Positions 47,556 to 58,237 of a stretch of DNA of 64,000 nucleotides are shown piece by piece; the first letter of the stretch is position 1; each line of letters begins with the position of its first letter. The notes beneath the pieces were generated by a model. That model searched no databases. It was not told the DNA's origin and saw only the letters and a program-made list of their open reading frames with translations. A program made the position numbers and the translations under genes. The stretch is from Laburnicola sp. R22_1 (taxonomy: Eukaryota; Ascomycota; Dothideomycetes; Pleosporales; Didymosphaeriaceae), in contig JACONQ010000007.1 of assembly GCA_014281115.1 (NCBI GenBank), forward strand, positions 1,550,001 to 1,614,000, given 5' to 3'.

Positions 47556-47757
47556 CTCTGTCGAACAATTAGTCTAGACCTTCATTGATAATCCAGCGCA
47601 CTCGCCATTTGGCAGCACCAAGTATTCTTCCAGCGGCATAGTTGCTGTGGTTCAGGGTATTGGAGGCTTGGATGGCGGACCTGAACTTTTACGCAGTGGG
47701 GTTTCGGTGGTGGGGTAAAAGGTTGCAGCGACGCACGGACTATTATAACGAACTGTA
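47556..47757. promoter_or_regulatory. TYW1 upstream region squeezed by a transposon
   Basis: Only 202 bp of normal-composition sequence lie between the TYW1 start codon and the left end of the pogo-type element, so any farther promoter sequence was displaced by about 2.1 kb. Confidence 0.5.
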
Positions 47758-49891
47758 CCGTGGGTCACCACCTGGTGCACGGCCCCACCTGGTGCACGGT
47801 TTCCAGATGCCCACACCCACAACTTTTGCAGCTATAGAGTCGCATTTATATTGTATTATCGCGAGATTTTTTAGTGGAGGGCTTTTAAGGACCTATTTAA
47901 TTAATTAGTAACAATAAACTACGTGCAATACCTCTATAGGAGGCGTACTTTGCAGGTGCGCGTAGCAGGGCTAGGTGTAGGCACCACATTAACTACAGAT
48001 AATATATCCACACCAACATCCTCTGTCTCCTTAGCAACTTAAGGAGGTGGTGCAAAGGCCTTTTAACAGCGTCTATTACCCTTTTTAGAGAATTATATAT
48101 CTTATTAGAGTTGCTTTTTGGCTTTATGCGCAATCCTAGCTTCTTTACGCTATATAGTCTTCTTACGCTGTTCTTAAAGGCGTATTTCTTCAGCCACCTC
48201 TCTTATACGCTGCCTCTCTTTAAGCATAGTAGCCTTCTCCTACTTCTGCTACTCCCTACACTTAATCTTCTTAGACTTCTATTATTATAGTAGCTGCTTG
48301 TTGGCATCCTTTTGTGCTTGGCGATTGCAGGCGTCCTTGACTTTAGATAGCAACTAGAATATAGCTTTACTATTATACTTCTGCGGTGCCTTAAGTAATA
48401 GAGGCCTGCCACGTTAACAGCGCTTCTTTTTATTAACAAAGGCCCCTCTAAGTCGCTTATTTTTATGCTAGAGAAGCTATTTTTATACAGCTATTATATA
48501 AATTTTCTAGCTTAGCTGTTAGGAGCGTTAATTATAGATATCCTCCACTACCTAGCGCAGTAATCGCTTAATCTTTCTCTAATCTAAAGCGCTAAGTACG
48601 GAAGTAGTACTATTGCTTAGTAAAGGCCTCTTAGTCTTCTCTATTTTAAACTTCTTAAGTATAGCCTCTAGGTCTAATAGCGAAAGCCCTATAACTTAAA
48701 AAGCTATTAAGATTGTCTTTTCCTTAAACGTTGTATACTAGGCCTTATAGAACAAGCGAAAGAAGTCTCTTTTTATAATCGTAGAGATGCCCTAGCAGCT
48801 ATATATAAACTTAGAGAGCTTGTTTAAGTAGGCAGTTAATAGAGGCTTAAAAAGGCAGATATTAAGCGGCTGCAAGGTGTAGGTAGCGTAGGGAGGATAG
48901 ATAGCTAGAAGAATCTAATTATTATTGCAAAACTTAATAAACTCTATTAATATATATGAGCTATGGCTGTTAAGGATAAGTAGATAATATAATTATCTTG
49001 CCTTTGCTTTTGTTTCGCAATTAAACACCTATTTAAGCCATATAAGCCCTAGCGTGTTGTTAGTCTATCTACTAGGCGATAAGGCAAAGAAGGTTTTATA
49101 CTCTATAGAGTTAAAATCTTAAAGCTATAAGTCTTATATCTTGCTAGAAATAGCCTAATAAATTAGCGTAGACGTGAGATAGCTGCTGTTAGCGCAAATA
49201 CAGGCTATCGTAGTTATCCACTCCCTATTACTATCCTAAAGTGCTTGTTTCACGCCTCTATAATTATATTAATAGTAGGAGAACACGCGCTTTATTTTTA
49301 ACAGCACCCTAATTAAGAAGCCCTTCTTATTTATATTGTAGATATTGCGAGCCTTAATATTGTACTAAGTTATCTTCTAGTCTAAGAGCTTAAAATATAG
49401 GGCATATTTAAAGGCAAAGTTAGCTCTATAGCGTGTGGAATTAATGCCAGATGCCTATTAAGATACAAGCTTAATGTGATGCCGCGCAATAAAGCGATTA
49501 ACCTAGTTTTTTCCTAGCTTTTTTCCTACTATTTCTGCTACAAAATTTTATATTATCTCCCTTATAGGTGGTAGCCCTTGTATATAGAGCTTATTAATAT
49601 ATTATATAAGCTTAGTTTCCTATATAGAGTTAAGAAGGCGCATATTATTAACTTTCTCCGCATAGCTGCTAATAACCCTGCAGTGACGCTTTAACAGCAA
49701 TATTTAATTAACACTATACTTTTTCGCAGTCTAAGTATAATTAGGCTTCTCTCTAAGCTTTAGCGATTTTAACAACTCTAGGGCAGCCTCTATTAGGTGT
49801 ATATTGGTGGTGTAAAGCGATTCTGAAAGTGCGGGAGATTTGGTGTTGGCCGTGCACGAGGTGGGGCCGTGCACGAGGTGGTGACCCACGG
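47758..49891 (-). mobile_element. pogo/Fot-type DNA transposon, interior RIP-mutated, termini intact
   Basis: A 2,134-bp element flanked by TA on both sides (47,756-47,757 and 49,892-49,893). The ends are inverted repeats of about 45 bp starting CCGTGGGTCACCACCT, each holding two copies of ACCTsGTGCACGG. The minus strand encodes a transposase with many stops. Recognisable parts are NIYNINKKGF (family NIYNMDEKGF, near 49,330), REWIT and CICAN (near 49,200-49,240), and TNNTLGLIWLKxVF (near 49,050), followed by a basic C-terminal coil (48,203-48,439). These are hallmarks of the DDE_1 pogo/Fot family. Mutation is confined to the interior. The element is not functional. Confidence 0.88.
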
Positions 49892-49893
49892 TA

Positions 49894-50430
49894 GAGCAAG
49901 CCGACCGTGTATAAGAGACACCGTACTACCACCGGTGGTATAGCCTCGGTGAGTTGGGAGGGTAAGAGATCATCGTTCGTCACTTGATAAACGGGTCAGT
50001 GGTCTCAAGAGCGTTGCGAACCATCGGTGGTCTGGAACTTAGTGACATACCTTGATGCGATATCAAATACTCCATATGCCAGCTCCATACTTGTACATTG
50101 GCGTTTTGTCGTGTGCCCGCGAGGCAGTTCAAATTACTTCCGCGGTAGTGTTTGAAGGAAACCTTTTACCATACAGTTCACACGTTCAGTGCAGGCGGAA
50201 GCGCGTATGTGTTATACCTGCAAGTGAAGATTGTGCCTGCTATATGTCCATGATATGTCTGAAGCTAATTCACCTGAAATGCATTGGCATGCGCCTTGAT
50301 AGATCAACGTGTGATTGCTAATTGTCGGCATACTAACTATCTGTATGGCCTATTCCTACCGCGTAAAGTAGTATATTGCCATATCATGCTTCTAAACGAT
50401 GGAAAATAAACACTGTACAGTGAGCGACTT
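49894..50430. other. Intergenic region
   Basis: Normal composition between the pogo element and the stop of the next gene, with no coding frame I can support. It presumably holds the 3' UTR of the minus-strand gene that ends at 50,431. Confidence 0.45.
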
Positions 50431-52101
50431 TCAGCTGGCTTCCCGCTCGATGTCCTGAACTGAATTAAGTTCTGGGTGAGCATCTTCTCTGACGTTCATA
50501 CCATATGTCAGCTCCCAGGAATCGGCCATCTCATCTTCCCCCATGCTAGAGTCCCACCCCGTGCAGTCAGAATCGTCGAGCATGCTCGCGTCAGTTGCAT
50601 TCCCCAAGCCCCACCGATCGGTAGCGCCGTCAGATTCCTGCTCGGAGTCGGAAGATGCAGATTCTTCATCCTCGCGGGCTGGGGCTGTCACGTTGGAAAG
50701 CTGGTTGACCACGGATGGCTCAGCTGAATAGGACGGCACAAGGACTCGCGAAGCAGAAACCGGGATATGATGATAGGTGATATGCTGTTGTTTATGTTCA
50801 TTAGTCGGTGAAAATGAACCTTCCTCGATGGACTCTCGTATTGGCTCGAGCTGGGGCCGAAGACTGTCTGGCAGAGAGCGACTTGCCTCGGGTACATCTG
50901 TCGAAATTGGACCAGGTGGCGGGAGAAAGCCTTTAACTAGCTGCCTGAACGTGCGCGCATCAGTAAGGTTTCCTTAGTTGGATCGCCCTTCAATACGTAA
51001 TGCACTAGAGGACATGTTACATGCCCAGGATACGTACAAAGTAGCACTTGTATCGCAGATAAAATTCTTCATTTTTGGGAGACTGCCGGCCGCGTTCTTT
51101 ATCAGCTGTCTCGGTCTCGGCGCAGGGCAAGCTGTCTCCAGCCCCACGAATCCATCAGACACTGCCTCCAAGCCGGGCAACCTGCTGCCGTTGCGAGCGT
51201 TCGTCCGTAAAGGACGGGTTGAAAAGGTGAACATCCGACCACGCAGGAGTCTAGAGGTCGATGCTTTAGCGTGGTGCGACTCGGTCAACGTTCCACGATT
51301 CGATCCAGAGGCCGGATCCTTATTTTGAGGTGACTTGACCAGTTTCGCCTGGTTTGATCCGGATGATTTTGAAACGCGTGGAGGGTGTTTGTCATGACTT
51401 AGCTGGGGCTTCTTCATTCTATTCGGTAGAACACCAAGTTGCGAATCTTGAATGGGGTCCGATTCCAGCATTGGGTTGCCGAACGCAACTTCCGCATCCT
51501 GCCTCGCTGCCATTAGTCATTTCTCAGCCTGAGTTTGGGTATCCCTGGGAGATATCCTTACACCCGGTGGTGGCAGTCCGTCTTCGGTCGATGCTCGTAC
51601 AAAAACCAGATCATTGGCAGGTAATGGGTGCTTCCTCCGGGTGCTGATTACAATCATGGGTTGCTTCTCCTGTTTTGTTGCGGTGGTGTAGACGATCTTC
51701 GCACCATGAGGTGATTGCAAATTTGGGGGATCCGCTCCATCTTCTTCACTGGTACATTTGGTTTGCTGGCGCAGTTGACAAGGACTCGTTACACTAGAAG
51801 TGGAGCCAGCACCAGGTGCACCGGCATCTCCTGGCGGACTCAACTCTGCAACATATTGCGCGTCCGATTCAACATCTGGCCTCATCTCGTCTGAAAGTCC
51901 GGAGTTCTGATCCATTCTTAGACCATCGGACTGCTCTGCGCTTGAAGGTTGGGCGGTCGGGCTTCCATCGTCCCCGGTTGTCGACACTGTGATCTGTTTA
52001 TCTCTATTGAGACGCTTCGGACGTCGTGGGCTATTCTCTGTGATACGGAGAAAAGCGCTGAGGCGCAAGCAATCGCCATAGAAGTCGGCCTCATTAGTCA
52101 T
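50431..52101 (-). CDS. Unknown protein, three exons (504 aa), low-complexity
   Basis: Proposed exons: 51,562-52,101, 51,038-51,498 and 50,431-50,944. Intron 1 (63 nt) starts GTAAGG, has branch ACTAAT and ends GAGGCAG. Intron 2 (93 nt) starts GTACGT, has branch-like ACTGATG and ends GTTCAG. Both introns are multiples of three with in-frame stops, and all phases agree. The protein is rich in Ser, Pro, Gln and charged residues; the C-terminus is acidic (REDEESASSDSEQESDGATD). No domain was recognised; the composition suits a nuclear or regulatory protein, which is a guess. The start ATG lies in ATGACTAATGAGG, which resembles a branch site, so an upstream exon is possible. Confidence 0.65.
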
Positions 52102-52435
52102 TGCGCGTGTCTGTAGCGTTTTCCGGAGCGTTAAAGCGTGCTCGGTGAGTGCATATCCTCAAAGGCATGAAATTCAGCGGCTGACTTCTGTGAGTTAGTT
52201 CCCTAGCTGTCAGTGGGCATAGCAAGCAACGATGGCGACCAGATGTGTAGTGGCAGGCAGGTGGCAGGACTGTGATGGTAGGGAAAGCGCGACTCGGTAG
52301 CGCGTCGTTCGCTTATGTAACGACGGACTCGACAGATCTGTAAACGGGAAATGGGTGCATCCACAGCCTCGCAGCGTTAGCTAGACTGCTTGGAGCTCTG
52401 TCAATGGCAGTGCTGTACGGTTTCCTTGACGCAAG
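52102..52435. promoter_or_regulatory. Divergent intergenic region
   Basis: 334 bp between the starts of the unknown minus-strand gene and the TRP-like channel gene. It likely serves as promoter for both. No specific motif was recognised. Confidence 0.45.
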
Positions 52436-55400
52436 ATGATGTCTCAACCAGGCACTCCGCGATGGCCAACCGAGCATCCTGAGCCAGAACTACCTGAGAT
52501 CGCGGCCAACGACGACTTTGGAGAGCTTGTAGGAAAGCTTTCGTTGTGAGTATGGCCAAATAGCTGCTGCTCTTCAGCTGGCGAAGGCACCGGAGGTTCC
52601 ACGCGCCGCTGTTCCTTGTAGCATGAGCCTGCTAACTCTGAGACGCAGCTACATCCTCAAGACCATCCATCACGCTTCCACACAGCTTCCAGGCTCTGCG
52701 GACCGCACCCTCCGCACGTGCGCTGTCCCGCCTCGTCTCCCACCTGACGGACAACTGCCACCACCGTGCAATCGTATGCGCCCTCTTGGCACTCAAAGCC
52801 CACTTCGCGACGTTGGAGGAATCGAGCGACGAGCCTGGCGTCAATGAAGCACGGGGATATGCATGCGAATACATCGCCTGGCAGTTCCTGGCCAATCTTA
52901 GCGAACGCGATACTATCGACTTCCTTTTGCATGAGATACAGCCATCGTCACCCGGCGGCCGCAGTCCGGATACAGAGCATGAGCAGGAGAATGGTGCTGC
53001 GCCTACGAGCGAGGAGAGTGCGCTTCTGGGAACTGGACCCGTACCTTCTTATTTTGCGACAGATAGCGTGCATGTCGATGCAAGCACTTCGACAAGCCAA
53101 TCCAACGAATTCACTGCGCAATTTGAAAACTTGAGTGCACTGGAGATTGCAGCCGTTTCCAACAGCAAGAAGTTCCTCAAACAGCGCCCAGTGCAAAAAA
53201 TAATAGACGGTCTTTGGAGGGTATGTACCGCGGCTTGGATCGCCACCTTTACTTACGATTCAGGGTGACATCGTCTTCTGGGACTCGCTCGGACTACACT
53301 CTGTGAAGAGCCCAAAAATCTACAATCGACGAAGAGCCGACCCTTGTAAGTATCTGGACATGTATATCCCCCCATTGATGTTTCTACTTGGAGGATTTCT
53401 CGACACACGTCCGAGGTGTTGTATCCGTCAATCACCGGTGATCCGGTGCTGGAAGCCGCAGAGCACATCGCTCATGCCACCGCTCTTTCGACTCCGGGTC
53501 GGACCTTTGCTGACCAGTATCCAACCCCAGTCTACCGGCTACGTGTACCTAGATATCTGAAGATCTTCGAGACCGTGTATTTTGCGGTGTTCTTAGGCCT
53601 CGACTACCTGGTCCTCACGCATAGGAACTTCTCCCGCGTCACACCTGCCGAGATTCTGCTCTATGTTTGGATCGCTGGATTCGCGTACGATGAATTCGGC
53701 GAGTTCAATGATGCAGGGCAGCTGAGCTTCTACGCATCGGACTTTTGGTGGACATGGGATATCGTGGGTTGACCTGCGAGAATATGACAGATGTCTCTTC
53801 TGACCATTGGCAGAGTATTGTCGTGGTTGGGGTCGTCTTCTGTGCTCTCCGTTAGTTTCGCCTTCAAACATGACCTGTGGATACTGACTTCCCGCCGCAG
53901 GTGTTGTTGGACTTACTACTCAGGGTGAAACCTCCAGTAGTATTCCTGATTTTGCATACGACGTTCCTGGCTTGGAAGCCTTGTTCCTTGTTCCTCGAAT
54001 CTTTTCGCTCCTGAGCTTGAATCCTTATTTTGGAACTCTGGTACGTTGCTGGTTGGCCAGGTTTCGTTTTAGTACGCGTGCTTGCCAGCATTGTAATCGA
54101 ATACCGTGTCGTTGCATCTCGGCTAACGTAGTGGACAGATTCCATGCCTTAAGGAGATGGTCAGTCACTGAAATGATAGCCGTCTTAACCGCGGTAAGCT
54201 GACTGGTGCGTTGTACAGACCAAAGACTTTGTCAAGTTTCTGTCTCTCGTGATCATCTTGTATTTTGGTAAGAGCACACCTCACAAACTACCCAGTCGGT
54301 GGCTTATTATGCCGACTTACAGGATTCCTCACAACATTTGTGCTGCTCGCCAGAGGGATCTACACACCCAGAGAAATGGTCGGTTGCCTCGCGGTGTTCC
54401 TAATAATGGACATTGTAGAGGCCACCTTGAGCTGACAGAGCGGCAGAGTTGGATCCTGGTCAAAGTTTTTCTCGGGGTGAGGCTGCATTCGATAACAAGC
54501 AGTGGTCAAGGGCTAACACGTGTCCAGTCTTCTTATTGGGATTTGTAAGTGCTCCAACAGATCAAAGAGTGGCTTTGCCACCTTTTGAAGCATCAACTGA
54601 CAACCGTCCAGAATGTTGCTGAACAAATGTATGGAACCCTGTATTGAGGACCACATGGTCCACTGACAGAAAAACAGCTCTCCATATTTCGGACCTTCAG
54701 TCATGGTTGGTGGTGCCGCCCTGCAAGGCGTGCACACGTTGCTGATCAGTGTGATAGCTCATCTTCGTGGCACTGACCAATATTCTTCTTATTACGTCTT
54801 TGATCTCCCTGCTATCCAACAGCTTGAGCAACGTATGTCGGTTAAAGTTCATTATCTCCACGTTCCCGACTGGCCCTGTTCGAGGACCGCCTAACTTAAG
54901 CGCCCTCGACGACTGCGCTAATGGCGGAGACGCGAGAGGCCAGTCAGACACAACACCGCCTCAGTCCAGCCGCAGTCTTGCCTCTGTCGGCTTGTCGCAG
55001 TACCAAGCCACAATTCCTGTACAGTCTGCATTTTCGCAATGTAACATGAGGTAGCTCACGCACCGTTGTCTTGATGGTATTGAGGCTTTTGGCGGGGCGC
55101 TGTCGTTTCCGCAAAGGTCACTTCTCCATGACTGTATTTCGACGAATTGACTGCAGGCTGCTGGGCGCAATCTGCGCACAGACAGGCGGTTTGCAATGCG
55201 CTGACGTAAAGACAAAAGGTGCTCGACCATGCACGTGACGAATACTTGTTCATGTATGTCGCCCCGTAAAATTCTGTCGCGCTGCATTAATCATAACTGC
55301 GATAGTTATTCCGTATACGTACTGGAAGCGTCTTCGTCAAATCGCTTGACATACTACCTGCCTCCACTGGTAAGTGTTCGCGCCCTAGACTGCTTTCGAC

Positions 55401-56140
55401 CGTTTGAAACGGTATTAAGCGCCGGCTTCCTCAAAGCAACCAGGCAACATAGCCCTCAAGCCGCAGCAAAGGCTCTCCGAACTAACCGCCGACGCGATCT
55501 CCCTTGGGTAAGGGAGGCTGCTTTGTGCAGTTTGGAGCTCTCATAGAGTCAATATTCTTCTGTGCAAGCCCTGGTCTGCCGCTCAGGCGGAATCGAAGCA
55601 TGATGCCAATGCGCTCCTTGATCTTGCCACAGATCGAAGCATACACCCTGCCGCATTTCTTGATCTTAGCATGAGGCTGACAAGAGCTCCCAGAATCTCA
55701 TTCCGCTTCTCCTTCGTCCGCTTCGGTTGGTACTGCCATCCCCACGGTTAAGGAGTGCTCGGATCGTGCTGCTCAAGGCAACGCATCTACCGTTTGTGGG
55801 TGCAATATGGGCTTACGAACGACTATTCAGCTTTCAGGGGACTAACTCCGGCATCTTATCCACGAGGGGGCCGGAGACTCCGACGATACGAAAGGGGTTT
55901 TTTCGGTCATCTATCCAGCCAGTCCAATCATTAGCAACAGGCCTTCGGGCTTCTAATGATGGGAATGGGCATACCCCAAACGGAACACATAAAGCCATTC
56001 GATCTCAGATGCCAGCTGGCCAAGTAGCCTACGAACCGGAGCTGTTGGCCTTGGTTACCAAGCTTACCCTGCAGGTCGAGGAACTTACGTCTGTCGTCTC
56101 CCAACTGCAACAGCAGCGCGATGCGAATATGACCGCTTGA
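52436..56140 (+). CDS. TRP-like calcium-permeable channel, Yvc1-related, 16-exon model
   Basis: Related to fungal Yvc1-type channels, which release Ca2+ from the vacuole. Self-consistent exons: 52,436-52,545, 52,686-53,220, 53,264-53,345, 53,531-53,763, 53,814-53,850, 53,901-54,040, 54,139-54,159, 54,219-54,267, 54,323-54,378, 54,447-54,476, 54,528-54,544, 54,678-54,705, 54,758-54,832, 55,219-55,253, 55,306-55,369, 55,694-56,140 (652 aa). Joined pieces read as family sequence: FYRLRVPRYLKIFE, LNPYFGTLIPCLKEMTKDFV, ILYFGFLTTFVLLARG, MLIFVALTNILLITSLISLL, YSVYVLEASSSNRLTYYLPP, ARIVLLKATHLPFVGAIWAY. About six membrane segments lie between residues about 250 and 500, and a C-terminal coil near residues 620-645. 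Introns have CTRAY branches; two are long (386 and 324 nt). The first intron is the least certain: the acceptor at 52,685 keeps frame, while a better branch site points to 52,648. Confidence 0.82.
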
Positions 56141-56921
56141 TGACCGGCGCTTTCGCTTCTCCGTGCAATGAGGCACACGCATCGTCGAGCTTGTCCTAGT
56201 CAAGCCCGGTAAAACAGAAAGACGATCTGTTCATCTTCTGTTTGATGGGATGTGAAACTTGGACAGTGAGCTGTAGGTGTCTCACAAAGCTCAAACAATA
56301 CCAACATAGCAAATAACGCAAGATGGCCAACAAGTGAGCAATTGGCTCATCCCAGCCCGACTGTTCTCAAACGAGGCCTCGTTCTTAGTAGACCCCAAGA
56401 TACATGGATCGCTGGTCATCGACCACTTGCGCTTAATGTGCCGGTCCACGCTCGTCTGATTTGTGCTCGGCCCGCTGGCGGTCCCGAGGGCTCGGATGCG
56501 TTCGCACACACCACCACAAGTTGGCTAGGATTGCCCTGTCCATCTGCGCCCAGTGTAAATCCCTGCTGATCTGCACTCTACCCTTTCAGCCCTTAGAAGA
56601 ACACGGCCCCAAGTGTGCACAGCGAACATGCGCGAGCGGCAGGCGCCTCATGCCTGCTCCAGCAAGCGGCTCTCTCTTGAGGCCAATCTCCGAATCTGCC
56701 TCACGCAAAATTCCCATTCTCTGGGTTGCTTACAACCGCACTGCCGCAGTGCTACCAAAAAGTCGTCTCTATTCGAGACTAGTAAGGCTGCACTGGCGTG
56801 TTATCTTATATTCCGTACTTGTTCGCCCGATACCTCCACATCCAGACGACTACGTCCAGACATCTAGCACCCTGTGTTGCTGCTTTCACGCCTCAGTCGC
56901 ACATAGCTTCTCTTCTTCTAC
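56141..56921. other. Intergenic / leader region of the C2H2 gene
   Basis: Normal composition, with several overlapping short frames none of which looks convincingly coding. It should hold the channel terminator and the promoter and 5' UTR of the zinc-finger gene. Confidence 0.45.
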
Positions 56922-58237
56922 ATGATTACAGCACTTCAATCTCTCTCTCCGTCTTCCGTCGTAGATTCCCGAGACCACTCGTCTCCATCGATGCATTCAC
57001 CATATCAGCAAGCACCCAATTCAAGTATGCTACACTCGCCGGCATATCCCTCGCCAGCTAGAAGCGATACAGAGCCCTCTAGATACGCGGCTGAGGGCCT
57101 GGGACTTTACCAGTACTCGCAGCCGTTTCCCAGCTCTGCAGGTCCATCGGGCTCGGTCCTTTTCTCGCCCTCTCCTCAGGTCACCGGAGCTTGGAATGGA
57201 ACCTCTACCATGACACCGGCACCAATCGTAAATCCATGGACTTCGGGAGCATACGACCACCCGGTGTGCCCTGACCCCAGGTCTCCAATGCTATGGCCAC
57301 ATTATCATGCATCACATCGATCATCTACTTCGTCGCAACGCGCCATGTCTGTCTTCTCGGGCGATGGGTCCGAAAATACTTTCCCTCACATCAAGCTCGA
57401 GGGCGGATCGGGTTGGACCACGGATGAAGATTTATCGCCGTCGGCCACGGTCGCACCGCATCGGCTCACAGCATCGAGCGTCATGCCATATGATGGTGTC
57501 TATGGCTCCCCTCTGTCGCACTATGACAGTGACAACACGCCCGGTCCAGATTTCAAGGGTCACTACCTCAGCCAATTTTCGCCTGGTGCGCGGCCTACTA
57601 GTTCTCAGAGCGATACCAAAGCTAGTGTTCCCCGGGAACGTCGTCGCCGGACTAGGACGTCGAATGAAACGGCCAGATTTCGCTGCGAAATCTGTGATCT
57701 GGGGTTCGTCCGATCGTACAACAAGAAGACGCATATGCAACGGCACGATCCGAATCGGGCGAAAGACCATGCCTGTCCTCATGAGGGATGCGACAAGAAA
57801 TTTGAGAGGAAAACCGACCTCGATCGACACAACACTAGCATTCACTTGAAGCTAAAGGGATGGGAGTGCAAGCCATGTGGCAAGAGATTCGCGCGGAAGG
57901 ATACTCTTCGGAGGTAAGCAGACTTTTGGCCAGTTGAGCATCGCTGAACTAAAACAGGCACAGGCACATAGACCAGGGCGGCTGCCCCAAACGCAATCAA
58001 GTCGAGATACCGGCTCTACTTGCTCGAAGTCGGTCCATGCAACAGAATGTGCCCCATCCGCAAGCGTACTACCCTTCGCCGCCACGGCCGGAGCAATATG
58101 CTGGTTTTCCGTCTGCGGAGGGTGTGCATGGCCTTTTTGGCTCAAGACATCAACATGTTGGGGATGAAGGCGGTTTTGACGGACGCTTCGCACTGTTCAA
58201 GGACGAAGGCTTCGGGGGGAATATTCATGGGCTTTAG
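56922..58237 (+). CDS. C2H2 zinc-finger transcription factor, two exons (423 aa)
   Basis: Exon 1 is 56,922-57,913 and exon 2 is 57,958-58,237, around a 44-nt intron (GTAAGC...AACAG). Three adjacent C2H2 fingers are seen: Cys255, Cys258, His271, His275; Cys285, Cys290, His303, His308; and Cys316, Cys319, His332 with the last His encoded after the splice (RRHRHIDQGGCPKR). The basic stretch RERRRRTRTS (residues about 238-247) precedes them and may help DNA binding or nuclear import. Residues 1-235 are Ser/Pro/Tyr-rich and probably an activation region; the tail after the fingers is Gly/Pro/His-rich. The intron falls inside finger 3, so correct splicing is needed for it. The target genes are unknown. 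Confidence 0.85.

Noticed and set aside
53346..53393. 48-nt intron in the channel gene that would keep a reading from 53,394
   Set aside because: Phases clash and create a stop. Extending the intron to 53,530 restores the frame and gives family sequence ADPFYRLRVPRY.
54528..54705. One-base frameshifts in the channel gene suggesting a pseudogene
   Set aside because: A 133-nt intron from 54,545 to 54,677 joins the 17-nt exon to the next one in frame, so no indel is needed.
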